Assembly: GCF_001888805.2 (NCBI RefSeq)
Contig: NZ_CP019113.1
Coordinates: 1,922,001-1,986,000, forward strand
Source of the DNA: Enterobacter sp. SA187
Lineage (GTDB): Bacteria > Pseudomonadota > Gammaproteobacteria > Enterobacterales > Enterobacteriaceae
Direction of reading: 5' to 3'
Length of the DNA: 64,000 nucleotides
Every line of letters starts with the position of its first letter. The stretch's first letter is position 1. Shown here piece by piece: positions 1 to 8,109 of this stretch. The notes under the pieces were generated by a model. That model saw only the letters and a list, made by a program, of their open reading frames with translations, did not search any database and had not been told where the DNA came from. Position numbers and translations under genes: made by a program.

Positions 1-66
1 TCAATTGAAAGCATGCGCGAAAGCGGTTGCCGCAGTGACTATTCTGCGTTTAGATGTTATGGAATT

Positions 67-107
67 TAACCTATATCCTCAAAAAGGTTATGGAGTATCT
101 TTTTTTC
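67..107 (+). promoter_or_regulatory. Hairpin plus T-run in the cra leader
   Basis: A 6-bp stem (TAACCT at 67-72 with AGGTTA at 85-90) is followed by a T-rich run at 98-107, just ahead of the cra ribosome binding site (AGAGG, about 110-114). The layout resembles a weak attenuator or a leader structure. A leader peptide (fruL) has been described upstream of cra in E. coli, but I cannot match one with confidence here. Confidence 0.3.
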
Positions 108-120
108 TTGAGAGGCAATT

Positions 121-1125
121 GTGAAACTGGATGAAATCGCCCGGCTAGCCGGCGTCTCACGTACCACAGCCAGCTATGTCATCAACGGTAAAGCAAAGCA
201 GTATCGTGTCAGCGATAAAACCGTTGAAAAAGTCATGGCCGTGGTCCGTGAGCATAACTACCATCCGAATGCGGTAGCGGCCGGGCTGCGTGCAGGACGT
301 ACGCGATCGATTGGACTGGTTATTCCCGATCTGGAGAACACCAGTTATACGCGGATTGCAAACTATCTGGAGCGCCAGGCGCGGCAACGCGGCTATCAGT
401 TACTGATTGCCTGCTCGGAAGATCAGCCGGATAACGAAATGCGCTGCATTGAACATCTGCTGCAACGACAGGTGGATGCCATTATCGTCTCCACCTCGTT
501 ACCGCCAGAGCATCCATTTTATCAGCGCTGGGCTAATGACGCGTTCCCCATCGTCGCCCTCGATCGCGCGCTGGATCGTGAGCACTTCACCAGCGTGGTC
601 GGTGCCGATCAGGACGACGCCGAAATGCTGGCCGCCGAATTGCGCACCTTCCCCGCTGAAACGGTTCTGTATTTAGGCGCGCTGCCGGAGCTGTCGGTAA
701 GCTTCCTGCGCGAGCAGGGATTCCGCACCGCCTGGAAAGACGATCCGCGCGAAGTGCAGTATCTCTACGCGAACAGTTATGAACGGGAAGCCGCCGCGCA
801 GCTATTCGAAAAGTGGCTGGAAACACACCCGATGCCGCAGGCGCTGTTCACCACCTCTTTTGCGCTGTTGCAGGGCGTAATGGACGTCACGCTGCGACGC
901 GATGGCAAGCTGCCATCGAATCTGGCTATTGCCACCTTTGGCGACCACGAACTGCTGGACTTCCTGCAATGCCCGGTGCTGGCCGTCGCGCAGCGTCACC
1001 GTGATGTGGCGGAGCGCGTGCTGGAGATCGTCCTGGCAAGCCTCGATGAACCGCGCAAACCGAAGCCAGGCCTGAGCCGTATCCGGCGTAATCTGTACCG
1101 CCGCGGCATACTTAACCGTATTTGA
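121..1125 (+). CDS. cra: Cra (FruR) catabolite repressor/activator
   Basis: LacI/GalR-family regulator of 334 residues, the usual length for Cra. The N-terminal helix-turn-helix (about residues 3-26, LDEIARLAGVSRTTASYVI) and hinge are followed by the periplasmic-binding-like effector domain. In enterics Cra represses glycolytic and fructose genes and activates gluconeogenic ones, and is released by fructose phosphates. The start is GTG at 121, preceded by AGAGG; the same GTG start is used in E. coli. It is a single gene ahead of the dcw cluster, as in E. coli, where ilvIH lies just upstream (not in this window). No defects seen. Confidence 0.97.
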   Translation: MKLDEIARLAGVSRTTASYVINGKAKQYRVSDKTVEKVMAVVREHNYHPNAVAAGLRAGRTRSIGLVIPDLENTSYTRIANYLERQARQRGYQLLIACSEDQPDNEMRCIEHLLQRQVDAIIVSTSLPPEHPFYQRWANDAFPIVALDRALDREHFTSVVGADQDDAEMLAAELRTFPAETVLYLGALPELSVSFLREQGFRTAWKDDPREVQYLYANSYEREAAAQLFEKWLETHPMPQALFTTSFALLQGVMDVTLRRDGKLPSNLAIATFGDHELLDFLQCPVLAVAQRHRDVAERVLEIVLASLDEPRKPKPGLSRIRRNLYRRGILNRI

Positions 1126-1135
1126 GTTCCACCCG

Positions 1136-1164
1136 AAAGGCAGCCATAGCTGCCTTTTTCTTTT
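1136..1164 (+). terminator. Rho-independent terminator of cra
   Basis: Stem AAAGGCAGC (1136-1144) pairs with GCTGCCTTT (1149-1157) and runs into TTTTTCTTTT. It starts 11 bp after the cra stop. Confidence 0.9.
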
Positions 1165-1643
1165 CTGCTGGTTTTAAATTATCACGCCTGCTTAAGAATC
1201 AGATTAATCCTTAAAAAATCCAGGGGCGTTAATAACGAAGGCGATTAATTATCTGTGGCCTGTTTTTCATCATTATAAGAAGTAAGCATTCGTATATTTT
1301 GAATTGTTTTGTTACATCCTCATCTGATTTGCCGAATTAACCATCACTTTTCCCGGCGGCTTTTATAAATTGCGCTTATGGCCGCGCAGCCGCGGCATGC
1401 GCAGCTTTAACGGGCGCTGTCATCTGAATGCAATATGGCTTAAAATGCCGCCCGCGTCGCAAACTGACACTTTATATTTCAGCACTGCTAAGAAGTGTGA
1501 GGGAGCGCTCATGAAGAAATTCGGTTTATTTTCTTACAAATATTCATGACGTTAATTCGCAGTGCAGGTAGGGCAAAATTTCCCCGGTGCCGATCGCTGT
1601 CTGATGCTGGCTGGCTTTTAAATCGCTTAGCGTCAGTGCTGGC
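1165..1643. other. Non-coding spacer between cra and the mraZ promoter
   Basis: AT-rich from about 1175 to 1345, then mixed. The only coding-like item is a 12-codon frame at 1511-1549 preceded by GAGGGAG (reported as a finding). The equivalent spacer in E. coli is of similar length, which suggests that it is kept for regulation. No transposon remnant seen. Confidence 0.5.
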
Positions 1644-1673
1644 TTGACAAGCTTTTCCTCCGCTCCGTAAACT
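1644..1673 (+). promoter_or_regulatory. mraZ (dcw cluster) promoter
   Basis: TTGACA at 1644-1649, an 18-bp spacer and TAAACT at 1668-1673. This matches the position and sequence of the main dcw promoter upstream of mraZ in E. coli, as I remember it. Confidence 0.8.
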
Positions 1674-1680
1674 CCTCCAG

Positions 1681-1705
1681 TGGAGATTTGTGGGATAAAG
1701 TGGTG
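1681..1705 (+). promoter_or_regulatory. MraZ operator: three TGGnn repeats at 10-bp spacing
   Basis: TGGAG at 1681, TGGGA at 1691 and TGGTG at 1701 recur exactly every 10 bp just downstream of the promoter. MraZ of E. coli binds TGGGN repeats separated by 5 nt in this place and represses its own operon, so autoregulation is inferred. Confidence 0.8.
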
Positions 1706-1733
1706 AAAAGGGTCATGGTGAGGTGAAACTGGC

Positions 1734-2192
1734 ATGTTCCGTGGAGCAACATTAGTTAATCTCGACAGTAAAGGCCGGCTCGCTGTGCCTACCCGTCATC
1801 GGGAATATCTGGTCGGGCACGCTTCTGGTCAACTGGTTTGCACCATCGACATCCACCACGCCTGTCTGCTGCTTTATCCTCTCCCGGAATGGGAAATTAT
1901 TGAGCAAAAATTATCGCGTCTGTCGAGCATGAACCCGCTGGAGCGACGCGTGCAGCGTTTACTGCTGGGCCATGCCAGTGAATGTCAGATGGACAGCGCG
2001 GGCCGTTTACTGATACCGCCCGTTTTACGGCAGCACGCCGGACTAAACAAAGAAGTGATGCTGGTCGGGCAGTTTAATAAATTTGAACTGTGGGATGAAA
2101 CGACCTGGTATCAACAGGTCAGGGAAGATATCGACGCTGAGCAATCTGGTGCTGAACAGCTTTCAGATCGATTGCAGGATTTGTCTCTATAA
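1734..2192 (+). CDS. mraZ: MraZ transcriptional regulator of the dcw cluster
   Basis: 152 residues, the full E. coli length. Two SpoVT-AbrB-type half domains each carry the DxxxR motif: DSKGR at 11-15 and DSAGR at 87-91. MraZ forms rings that bind TGGGN repeats in its own promoter (seen at 1681-1705), and it antagonises overexpression of the downstream methyltransferase RsmH. It is the first gene of the cluster and lies 2 bp from rsmH. No anomalies. Confidence 0.96.
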   Translation: MFRGATLVNLDSKGRLAVPTRHREYLVGHASGQLVCTIDIHHACLLLYPLPEWEIIEQKLSRLSSMNPLERRVQRLLLGHASECQMDSAGRLLIPPVLRQHAGLNKEVMLVGQFNKFELWDETTWYQQVREDIDAEQSGAEQLSDRLQDLSL

Positions 2193-2194
2193 CG

Positions 2195-3136
2195 ATGATG
2201 GATAATTTTAAACATACTACGGTTCTGCTGGATGAAGCGGTTAACGGCCTTAACATCCAGCCGGACGGCATTTACATTGACGGCACCTTTGGCCGCGGTG
2301 GACATTCACGTTTGATCCTCTCTCAGTTGGGAGTGGAAGGTCGCTTACTGGCTATCGATCGCGATCCAGAAGCCATTGCCATTGCTAATACCATTGATGA
2401 TCCCCGCTTTTCTATTGTGCACGGGCCTTTCTCGGCGCTGGCAGATTACGTTGCTGAGCGCGGGCTGACCGGCAAAATCAACGGCATTCTCCTCGATCTG
2501 GGCGTTTCTTCTCCGCAACTTGACGATCCTGAGCGCGGCTTTTCCTTTATGCGCGATGGCCCGCTGGATATGCGTATGGATCCAACGCGCGGCCAGTCTG
2601 CCGCCGAATGGCTGCAAAACGCGGACGAAGCTGACATCGCCTGGGTGCTGAAAACCTTCGGCGAAGAGCGTTTCGCAAAACGTATTGCGCGCGCCATTGT
2701 CGAGCGTAATCGTCTCGATCCGATGACCCGCACCAAAGAACTGGCGGAAGTGGTCGCTGCGGCCACGCCGATTAAAGATAAGTTCAAACACCCCGCGACC
2801 CGTACCTTCCAGGCGGTGCGCATCTGGGTTAACAGTGAACTGGAAGAAATTGAGCTGGCGCTAAAAAACTCGCTCAACGTGCTGGCCCCGGGAGGTCGGC
2901 TTTCCATCATCAGTTTCCACTCCCTTGAAGACCGCATTGTGAAGCGCTTTATGCGTGAAAACAGCCGTGGTCCGCAGGTTCCGGCGGGATTACCGATGAC
3001 GGAAGCACAACTCAGCAAGCTGGGTGGCCGTTATCTGCGGGCATTAGGCAAGTTGATGCCGGGCGATGAAGAAGTGGCAGAGAACCCACGCGCCCGTAGT
3101 TCAGTTCTGCGCATCGCAGAGAGGACTAACGCATGA
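2195..3136 (+). CDS. rsmH: 16S rRNA m4C1402 methyltransferase RsmH (MraW)
   Basis: 313 residues, identical in length to E. coli RsmH. The SAM-binding loop GTFGRGGHS lies at 30-38, followed by the acidic motif in LLAIDRDPEAI and the family motif LLDLGVSSPQLD. It N4-methylates C1402 of 16S rRNA in the decoding centre. The start is taken as the first ATG of ATGATGGAT, as in E. coli. Its stop overlaps the ftsL start by 4 bp (ATGA), implying translational coupling. Confidence 0.97.
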   Translation: MMDNFKHTTVLLDEAVNGLNIQPDGIYIDGTFGRGGHSRLILSQLGVEGRLLAIDRDPEAIAIANTIDDPRFSIVHGPFSALADYVAERGLTGKINGILLDLGVSSPQLDDPERGFSFMRDGPLDMRMDPTRGQSAAEWLQNADEADIAWVLKTFGEERFAKRIARAIVERNRLDPMTRTKELAEVVAAATPIKDKFKHPATRTFQAVRIWVNSELEEIELALKNSLNVLAPGGRLSIISFHSLEDRIVKRFMRENSRGPQVPAGLPMTEAQLSKLGGRYLRALGKLMPGDEEVAENPRARSSVLRIAERTNA

Positions 3137-3498
3137 TCAGCAGAGTGACAGAGACCTTCAGCAAGGTTAAAGAATCGTTAGGAAGCAACGAGCGCCATGC
3201 CTTGCCTGGCGTGATCGGCGACGATCTTTTGCGATTTGGGAAACTGCCACTCTGTCTGTTCATTTGCATCATTGCCACAGCGGTGACGGTGGTCACTACC
3301 GCGCACCACACGCGCTTACTTACCGCCCAGCGCGAACAGCTGGTGGTGGAGCGCGATGCGCTGGACATCGAATGGCGCAACCTGATCCTTGAAGAGAACG
3401 CGCTCGGCGATCACAGCCGGGTTGAGCGGATCGCCACCGAGAAGCTGCAAATGCAGCATGTCGATCCTTCGCAAGAAAATATTGTCGTACAAAAATAA
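3133..3498 (+). CDS. ftsL: Cell division protein FtsL
   Basis: 121-residue bitopic membrane protein with a short cytoplasmic N terminus, one membrane segment at about 38-57 and a periplasmic leucine-zipper-like coiled coil (TRLLTAQREQLVVERDALD). FtsL forms the FtsQLB complex and helps activate FtsWI at the septum. It overlaps rsmH by 4 bp and is followed 15 bp later by ftsI. Near-identical to E. coli FtsL; no anomalies. Confidence 0.97.
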   Translation: MISRVTETFSKVKESLGSNERHALPGVIGDDLLRFGKLPLCLFICIIATAVTVVTTAHHTRLLTAQREQLVVERDALDIEWRNLILEENALGDHSRVERIATEKLQMQHVDPSQENIVVQK

Positions 3499-3513
3499 GG
3501 ACTTACCCGACGC

Positions 3514-5280
3514 ATGAAAGCAGCGGCGAAGGCGCTAAAACCGAAACGCCAGGAAGAACAGGCCAACTTTATTAGTTGGCGTTTTGCGTTGCTTTGCGGT
3601 TGCATTCTACTGGCGCTGGCATTTTTGCTGGGTCGCGTAGCATGGTTGCAGATCATCAACCCGGATATGCTGGTGCGGCAGGGCGACTTACGCTCGCTGC
3701 GCGTGCAGGAAGTGTCCACCTCGCGCGGTATGATCACCGATCGCTCTGGCCGCCCGCTGGCGGTAAGCGTGCCGGTAAAAGCGATCTGGGCCGATCCGAA
3801 AGAGCTGCATGACGCAGGCGGCATTTCGCTGGATAACCGCTGGAAAGCCCTTTCCGACGCGCTGAATATGCCGCTGGATCAGCTTGCGGCGCGCGTCAAT
3901 GCCAACCCGAAAGGGCGCTTTATCTATCTGGCGCGCCAGGTTAACCCGGATCTGGGCGATTACATCAAAAAACTCAAACTGCCCGGCATTCACTTACGTG
4001 AAGAGTCTCGCCGTTACTACCCTTCAGGCGAAGTTACCGCTCACCTCATCGGCTTTACCAACGTTGACAGCCAGGGCATTGAAGGCGTCGAGAAAAGCTT
4101 TGATAAATGGCTCACCGGTCAGCCGGGGGAGCGCATCGTGCGTAAAGACCGCTACGGTCGCGTGATCGAAGACATCTCTTCCACCGACAGCCAGGCGGCG
4201 CACAACCTGGCGCTGAGTATTGACGAGCGCCTACAGGCGCTGGTGTACCGAGAACTGAACAACGCCGTCGCCTTTAACAAAGCGGAATCAGGCAGCGCGG
4301 TGCTGGTGGATGTGAACACCGGCGAAGTGCTGGCGATGGCGAACAGCCCCTCCTATAACCCGAATAACCTCACCGGCACGCAGAAAGATGTCATGCGTAA
4401 CCGTACCATCACCGACGTCTTCGAACCCGGTTCGACCGTCAAACCCATGGTGGTGATGACGGCGCTACAGCGCGGCGTGGTGCGGGAAAATACGGTGCTC
4501 AACACCGTGCCTTACCGGATCAACGGTCACGAAATCAAAGACGTGGCGCGTTACAGTGAATTAACCCTCACCGGGGTATTGCAGAAGTCGAGTAACGTCG
4601 GTGTTTCAAAGCTGGCGTTAGCGATGCCGTCCTCAGCGCTGGTAGAAACTTACTCGCACTTTGGGCTGGGAAAAGCGACCAATTTGGGGTTGGTCGGAGA
4701 ACGCAGTGGCTTATATCCTCAAAAACAACGGTGGTCTGACATAGAGAGGGCCACCTTCTCTTTCGGCTACGGGCTAATGGTAACGCCGTTACAGTTAGCG
4801 CGAGTCTACGCAACGATCGGCAGCTATGGCGTTTATCGCCCGCTGTCGATCACCAAAGTTGATCCCCCGGTGCCGGGCGAACGTATCTTCCCGGAATCCA
4901 TTGTGCGTACCGTGGTGCACATGATGGAAAGCGTGGCGCTGCCTGGCGGCGGCGGCGTGAAAGCGGCGATCAAAGGCTATCGCATTGCCATCAAAACCGG
5001 TACAGCGAAAAAGGTCGGCCCGGACGGAAAATACATCAATAAATACATTGCTTACACCGCAGGCGTTGCGCCCGCCAGTCAGCCGCGTTTCGCGCTGGTG
5101 GTGGTGATTAACGATCCGCAGGCGGGTAAATATTACGGTGGCGCCGTTTCCGCGCCGGTGTTCGGTGCCATCATGGGCGGCGTTCTGCGCACCATGAACA
5201 TCGAACCGGATGCGCTGGCGACGGGCGAGAAAAGTGAATTTGTGATTAATCAAGGCGAGGCAACAGGTGGCAGATCGTAA
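3514..5280 (+). CDS. ftsI: FtsI (PBP3), septal peptidoglycan transpeptidase
   Basis: 588 residues as in E. coli. A membrane anchor at about 21-41 is followed by the pedestal domain and the penicillin-binding transpeptidase domain. Active-site motifs are visible: STVK with Ser307 as the acylated nucleophile, SSN (in LQKSSNVGVS), and KTGT with Lys494. It crosslinks septal peptidoglycan with FtsW and is the target of aztreonam and related beta-lactams. The coding sequence contains an odd patch at about 4700-4765 with rare ATA and AGG codons and a hairpin followed by a pyrimidine run (annotated separately). It overlaps murE by 14 bp. Confidence 0.97.
   Translation: MKAAAKALKPKRQEEQANFISWRFALLCGCILLALAFLLGRVAWLQIINPDMLVRQGDLRSLRVQEVSTSRGMITDRSGRPLAVSVPVKAIWADPKELHDAGGISLDNRWKALSDALNMPLDQLAARVNANPKGRFIYLARQVNPDLGDYIKKLKLPGIHLREESRRYYPSGEVTAHLIGFTNVDSQGIEGVEKSFDKWLTGQPGERIVRKDRYGRVIEDISSTDSQAAHNLALSIDERLQALVYRELNNAVAFNKAESGSAVLVDVNTGEVLAMANSPSYNPNNLTGTQKDVMRNRTITDVFEPGSTVKPMVVMTALQRGVVRENTVLNTVPYRINGHEIKDVARYSELTLTGVLQKSSNVGVSKLALAMPSSALVETYSHFGLGKATNLGLVGERSGLYPQKQRWSDIERATFSFGYGLMVTPLQLARVYATIGSYGVYRPLSITKVDPPVPGERIFPESIVRTVVHMMESVALPGGGGVKAAIKGYRIAIKTGTAKKVGPDGKYINKYIAYTAGVAPASQPRFALVVVINDPQAGKYYGGAVSAPVFGAIMGGVLRTMNIEPDALATGEKSEFVINQGEATGGRS
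4600..4764 (+). ncRNA. Candidate ORF-internal small RNA (FtsO-like) inside ftsI
   Basis: A terminator-like hairpin sits within ftsI: GGTGGTC (4730-4736) pairs with GGCCACC (4749-4755), allowing one G-U pair, and runs into TTCTCTTTC (4756-4764). The surrounding codons include rare ATA and AGG, unlike the rest of the gene. E. coli has an ORF-internal RNA in ftsI named FtsO, reported as a sponge of the sRNA RybB. Whether this is that RNA, and where its 5' end lies, cannot be told from sequence; the start given is arbitrary. Confidence 0.35.
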
Positions 5281-6754
5281 TTTGCGCGACCTACTCGCTC
5301 CGTGGGTACCAGCACTGCCTGCGAGAGCACTTCGGGAAATGACACTCGACAGCCGCGTGGCGGCGTCGGGCGATCTCTTTGTGGCCGTTGTTGGTCATCA
5401 GACGGACGGGCGTCGTTATATCCCGCAGGCGATTGCCCAGGGTGTTGCCGCCATCATCGCCGAAGCGCAGGGTGAAGCCACCGACGGTGAGATCCGCGAG
5501 ATGCACGGCGTGCCGGTCATCTACCTGAGCCAGCTTAACGAGCGCCTCTCTGCGCTGGCGGGCCGTTTTTACAATGAGCCGTCAGATCGTTTACGCCTGA
5601 TTGGCGTGACCGGCACCAATGGCAAAACCACCACCACGCAGCTTATTGCGCAGTGGGGCCAGCTGCTCGGCGAAACCAGCGCCGTGATGGGCACCGTCGG
5701 TAACGGTTTACTGGGCAACGTTATTCCTACTGAAAACACCACCGGCTCCGCCGTTGATGTGCAGCATGTGATTGCCGGACTGGCAGAGCAGGGCGCGACC
5801 CTGGCGGCAATGGAAGTCTCTTCCCACGGTCTGATCCAGCACCGCGTGGCGGCGCTCAAATTCCGCGCCAGTGTCTTTACCAATTTAAGCCGCGATCACC
5901 TTGATTATCATGGTGATATGGAAAACTACGAAGCGGCAAAATGGCTGCTGTTTTCCGCGCATCATTATGGCGAAGCCATTGTGAACGCCGATGATGAAGT
6001 GGGCCGCCGCTGGCTGGCAAAACTGCCGGACGCGGTTGCCGTTTCGATGGAAGATCACATCAACCCGGACTGCCATGGTCGCTGGTTAAAAGCGACCGAC
6101 GTCAACTATCACGACAGCGGCGCGACCATCCGTTTTGACTCCTCCTGGGGCGAAGGCGAGATCGAGAGCCGTCTGATGGGCGCCTTTAACGTCAGCAATT
6201 TACTGCTGGCGCTGGCCACCCTGCTGGCGCTGGATTTCCCGTTAAGCGATCTGCTGAAAACCGCCGCGCGCCTGCAACCGGTTTGCGGCCGTATGGAAGT
6301 GTTCAGCGCGCCGGGTAAACCGACGGTGGTGGTGGATTACGCGCACACACCGGATGCGCTGGAAAAAGCCTTACAGGCGGCGCGCCTGCACTGCACCGGC
6401 AAACTATGGTGCGTGTTTGGCTGCGGCGGCGATCGCGATAAAGGTAAACGTCCACTCATGGGGGCCATTGCCGAAGAGTTCGCCGACATCGCCGTAGTGA
6501 CCGACGACAACCCGCGTACCGAAGAGCCGCGCGCCATTATCAACGATATTCTGGCCGGTATGCTGGACGCAGGCCATGCCCGCGTAGTGGAAGGCCGTGC
6601 GGAAGCAGTGACCAACGCCATTATGCAGGCCAAAGAGAATGACGTGGTGCTGCTGGCGGGCAAAGGACATGAAGATTATCAGATTATCGGCACCAACCGT
6701 CTGGATTACTCGGATCGCGTGACCGCCGCTCGTCTGCTGGGAGTGGTCGCATGA
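5267..6754 (+). CDS. murE: UDP-MurNAc-L-Ala-D-Glu:meso-DAP ligase MurE
   Basis: 495 residues, as in E. coli. This cytoplasmic Mur ligase adds meso-diaminopimelate to UDP-MurNAc dipeptide. The ATP-binding motif GVTGTNGKTTTT begins at residue 113, and the DNPR motif at 414-417 marks specificity for meso-DAP rather than lysine. The start is GTG at 5267, inside the end of ftsI (14-bp overlap), giving MADRNLRDLL as in E. coli. It overlaps murF by 4 bp. Confidence 0.97.
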   Translation: MADRNLRDLLAPWVPALPARALREMTLDSRVAASGDLFVAVVGHQTDGRRYIPQAIAQGVAAIIAEAQGEATDGEIREMHGVPVIYLSQLNERLSALAGRFYNEPSDRLRLIGVTGTNGKTTTTQLIAQWGQLLGETSAVMGTVGNGLLGNVIPTENTTGSAVDVQHVIAGLAEQGATLAAMEVSSHGLIQHRVAALKFRASVFTNLSRDHLDYHGDMENYEAAKWLLFSAHHYGEAIVNADDEVGRRWLAKLPDAVAVSMEDHINPDCHGRWLKATDVNYHDSGATIRFDSSWGEGEIESRLMGAFNVSNLLLALATLLALDFPLSDLLKTAARLQPVCGRMEVFSAPGKPTVVVDYAHTPDALEKALQAARLHCTGKLWCVFGCGGDRDKGKRPLMGAIAEEFADIAVVTDDNPRTEEPRAIINDILAGMLDAGHARVVEGRAEAVTNAIMQAKENDVVLLAGKGHEDYQIIGTNRLDYSDRVTAARLLGVVA

Positions 6755-8109
6755 TCAGCGTGAATTTAAGCCAGCTTGCCGGGATCCTGAAAGGCGAACT
6801 GATCGGTTCGGATCTGACTATCGATGCGGTGACGACCGATACGCGTAAACTGACGCCCGGCTGCCTGTTTGTGGCCCTGAAAGGCGAACGTTTCGACGCT
6901 CACGATTTTGCCGCGACCGCTAAAGAAGGCGGCGCGGGCGCGCTGCTGGTCAGCCGCAAAGTGGAGTGCGATTTACCGCAGCTGCTGGTGAAAGACACCC
7001 GTTTAGCCTTTGGCGAACTGGCGGCCTGGGTGCGTCAGCAGGTGCCGACGCGCGTCGTGGCGCTGACCGGTTCCTCCGGCAAAACCTCGGTCAAAGAGAT
7101 GACCGCGGCGATCCTCAGCCAGTGCGGAAACACACTTTATACCGCCGGCAACCTAAATAATGACATCGGCGTGCCGATGACATTGCTGCGTCTGACGCCG
7201 GAGCATGAATTTGCGGTGATCGAACTGGGTGCCAACCACCAGGGCGAAATCGCCTGGACCGTGAGTCTGACCCGCCCGGAAGCGGCGCTGGTGAACAACC
7301 TCGCGGCGGCACATCTGGAAGGTTTCGGATCGCTGGCCGGGGTGGCGAAGGCTAAAGGTGAGATCTTCACCGGCCTGCCGCAAAACGGCATAGCGATCAT
7401 GAACGCGGATAATAACGACTGGCTTAACTGGCAGAGCGTGATTGGCGATCGTAAAACCTGGCGTTTTTCCCCGAATGCCGCCAACAGCGATTTTACCGCC
7501 ACCAATATCCATGTGACCTCCCACGGCACGGAATTCACCCTGCAAACGCCGACCGGCAATGTCGAGGTGCTGCTGCCGCTGCCTGGCCGTCATAACATCG
7601 CTAACGCGCTGGCCGCGACGGCATTGTCTATGGCAGTGGGCGCAACCCTGGACGCGGTGAAAACCGGGCTGGCGCAGCTGAAAGCCGTACCGGGGCGTTT
7701 GTTCCCGATTGCGCTGGGGGAAAACCAGCTGCTGCTGGATGACTCCTATAACGCCAACGTCGGTTCCATGACCGCCGCCGCGCAGGTGCTGTCTGAAATG
7801 CCGGGCTACCGCGTGATGGTGGTGGGCGATATGGCGGAACTGGGCGCAGAAAGCGAAGAATGTCATGCGCAGGTCGGCGCCGCCGCGAAAGCCGCAGGCC
7901 TGGATCGGGTACTGAGCGTAGGCACAGCAAGTAAAACCCTTAGCGACGCCAGCGGTGTGGGCGAGCATTTTAACGATAAGTCTGCCGTCGTGACGCGTCT
8001 GAAAGCGCTGATCGCAGAACATCAAATTATCACCATTCTGGTGAAAGGTTCACGTAGTGCTGCCATGGAAGAGGTAGTACACGCATTACAGGAGAACGGG
8101 ACATGTTAG
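6751..8109 (+). CDS. murF: UDP-MurNAc-tripeptide:D-Ala-D-Ala ligase MurF
   Basis: 452 residues. It completes the pentapeptide precursor by adding D-Ala-D-Ala, the product of Ddl. The Mur ligase P-loop GSSGKT is at 107-112, followed by the central motif in FAVIELGANHQGEI and the C-terminal domain. It overlaps murE by 4 bp (ATGA) and mraY by 7 bp. Similar in length to E. coli MurF; no anomalies. Confidence 0.96.
   Translation: MISVNLSQLAGILKGELIGSDLTIDAVTTDTRKLTPGCLFVALKGERFDAHDFAATAKEGGAGALLVSRKVECDLPQLLVKDTRLAFGELAAWVRQQVPTRVVALTGSSGKTSVKEMTAAILSQCGNTLYTAGNLNNDIGVPMTLLRLTPEHEFAVIELGANHQGEIAWTVSLTRPEAALVNNLAAAHLEGFGSLAGVAKAKGEIFTGLPQNGIAIMNADNNDWLNWQSVIGDRKTWRFSPNAANSDFTATNIHVTSHGTEFTLQTPTGNVEVLLPLPGRHNIANALAATALSMAVGATLDAVKTGLAQLKAVPGRLFPIALGENQLLLDDSYNANVGSMTAAAQVLSEMPGYRVMVVGDMAELGAESEECHAQVGAAAKAAGLDRVLSVGTASKTLSDASGVGEHFNDKSAVVTRLKALIAEHQIITILVKGSRSAAMEEVVHALQENGTC

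Noticed and set aside
13..69. 18-codon frame upstream of cra as a fruL-like leader peptide
   Set aside because: No convincing ribosome binding site and no clear match to the E. coli leader that I can recall; left out as a gene.
72..85. 14-bp sequence TATATCCTCAAAAA shared by the cra leader and ftsI (about 4712-4725)
   Set aside because: Several 14-mer matches are expected by chance in 64 kb; no other similarity extends from it.
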